Shown: piece after piece, positions 63,346 through 64,000 of the stretch
Layout of the letters: every line of letters starts with the position of its first letter
Numbering within the stretch: position 1 is the first letter of the stretch
From: an uncultured Slackia sp.
GTDB lineage: Bacteria > Actinomycetota > Coriobacteriia > Coriobacteriales > Eggerthellaceae
Direction: 5' to 3'
DNA: 64,000 nucleotides
NCBI RefSeq assembly: GCF_959608125.1
Contig: NZ_CAUHPG010000010.1
Coordinates: forward strand, 1-64,000
Program-made: the position numbers and the translations under genes
The notes under the pieces: model-generated
Told to the model about the DNA's origin: nothing
Databases searched by the model: none
The model's input: only the letters and a program-made list of their open reading frames with translations

Positions 63346-64000
63346 CTACTCGCCCTTTTTGGGAGAAAAGTGCCAACGGATGTACTGAACCAGAATAACG
63401 ACCATGAAGGCGATTCCGAAATATCCGACGAAGGGATAGACGACGTTCACCAGGGTCGAGAACGGCAGCTGGCCTCCGATCAGCATAACGATGGCCAACG
63501 CCACGATGATGCCTTTGTACTTGACGGGATCACTCTCTTCGGAGGAGAACTGGTTTGCAACGGAGATGATCATGGGAACGATCGTGTTGTAAATCATGAT
63601 CAGCAGCACGATAGCGAACACGATGCCGACGAAAGGAGAGATCATGGTAGCGAACTGCAACGCAGGAACTTCCTGGACGCTCACATCGCTATAGGTGGCC
63701 AGCATCGCCAGGTTCAAGAAGAAAGCACACAGTCCGAGCAAGACGCCGCCGAACAAACCGCCCAGAATGGCTTCCTTCTGGCTCGCCGCTTCGGTACCCA
63801 TTTTGGAAATGAAAGGAACGCCCGCCAGGATGTTGTACGCCACATACATTACCGCGCCGACGATCCACCAGCTGCTCGAATCTCCCACGCCGCGAACGAC
63901 AGAATCACCCGCTGCAGCGATCGCGGCATCGGCATTCGCCAGATTCTCCCAATTCGTGAACAAGGCGACGAGCGCGATGACGATCAGAAATACGATGGCC
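63346..64000 (-). CDS. YkvI-like membrane transporter (5' partial)
   Basis: About 218 C-terminal codons of a polytopic membrane protein; the frame is open to the window edge, so the true start is outside. At least five hydrophobic segments are visible (SSWWIVGAVMYVAYNILAGV, GGLFGGVLLGLCAFFLNLAM, ISPFVGIVFAIVLLIMIYNT, KGIIVALAIVMLIGGQLPF, VVYPFVGYFGIAFMVVILVQ) and the short basic tail FSPKKGE. The pattern is that of the YkvI family within the APC-type amino acid transporter superfamily. The adjacent aminotransferase supports a role in uptake or export of an amino compound. Confidence 0.78.
   Translation of the reverse strand, partial: AIVFLIVIALVALFTNWENLANADAAIAAAGDSVVRGVGDSSSWWIVGAVMYVAYNILAGVPFISKMGTEAASQKEAILGGLFGGVLLGLCAFFLNLAMLATYSDVSVQEVPALQFATMISPFVGIVFAIVLLIMIYNTIVPMIISVANQFSSEESDPVKYKGIIVALAIVMLIGGQLPFSTLVNVVYPFVGYFGIAFMVVILVQYIRWHFSPKKGE

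Overview
The window is GC-rich, densely coded chromosomal DNA from an anaerobic actinobacterium. Class Coriobacteriia (Eggerthella/Slackia-like) fits best. This rests on the codon bias, the combination of a monomeric-type [FeFe] hydrogenase with iron-sulfur flavoproteins, a YtrA-type GntR/ABC module, TrmFO, and bacillus-like core gene order (rplS-rnhB-yraN-comM-dprA-trmFO-xer). The genus is an inference; no rRNA is present, and I found no tRNA, CRISPR array or replication origin.

Layout. 1-5.3 kb: end of a surface-glycan locus, with a Wzt-like ABC ATPase carrying cell-wall-binding-like repeats, two GT2 glycosyltransferases and UDP-galactopyranose mutase. 5.5-15.1 kb: housekeeping and stress genes (Usp, a GntR-regulated ABC exporter, an ATL/MGMT-like protein, RNase HI, AIM24, AI-2E-family permease, GdhA). 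15.1-16 kb: an unusually long non-coding stretch with several terminators and a 39-codon membrane peptide. 16-19.6 kb: a two-gene [FeFe] hydrogenase/flavoprotein operon. 19.9-26 kb: uvrA and a NarL-type two-component system. 26.1-38.5 kb: a long minus-strand core block (xerC, trmFO, dprA, comM, yraN, rnhB, rplS, ybeY, rsmE, dgkA, mtaB, dnaJ, hrcA).

38.6-51.1 kb is an accessory island, visibly lower in GC over 39.1-47.4 kb. It interrupts the usual lepA-hemW-(dus)-hrcA-dnaJ run. It holds a truncated methyltransferase, then a candidate defence locus: an HpaII-family endonuclease facing a four-gene operon of SNF2 helicase, MORC-type GHKL ATPase, HNH nuclease and a second MORC-type GHKL ATPase. 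No DNA methyltransferase is visible. Beyond it lie a membrane protein of unknown role, a decayed IS481-type element, a second isolated copy of that element's end, and a frameshifted P-loop kinase.

51.1-64 kb returns to core genes on the minus strand: dus, hemW, an EFR1-type ferredoxin protein, lepA, engB, rpsT (with a long Ala/Lys/Glu-rich tail), holA, comEC, comEA, a class III aminotransferase, and the start-truncated end of a YkvI-like membrane protein.

Functionally the core genes cover translation and tRNA/rRNA maturation, heat shock (HrcA with a CIRCE-like operator), DNA repair and DNA uptake/processing (ComEA, ComEC, DprA, ComM). The hydrogenase pair links hydrogen to a pyridine nucleotide pool. 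The strongest lead for something new is the methylase-less, double-MORC/HNH/SNF2/HpaII-like island.
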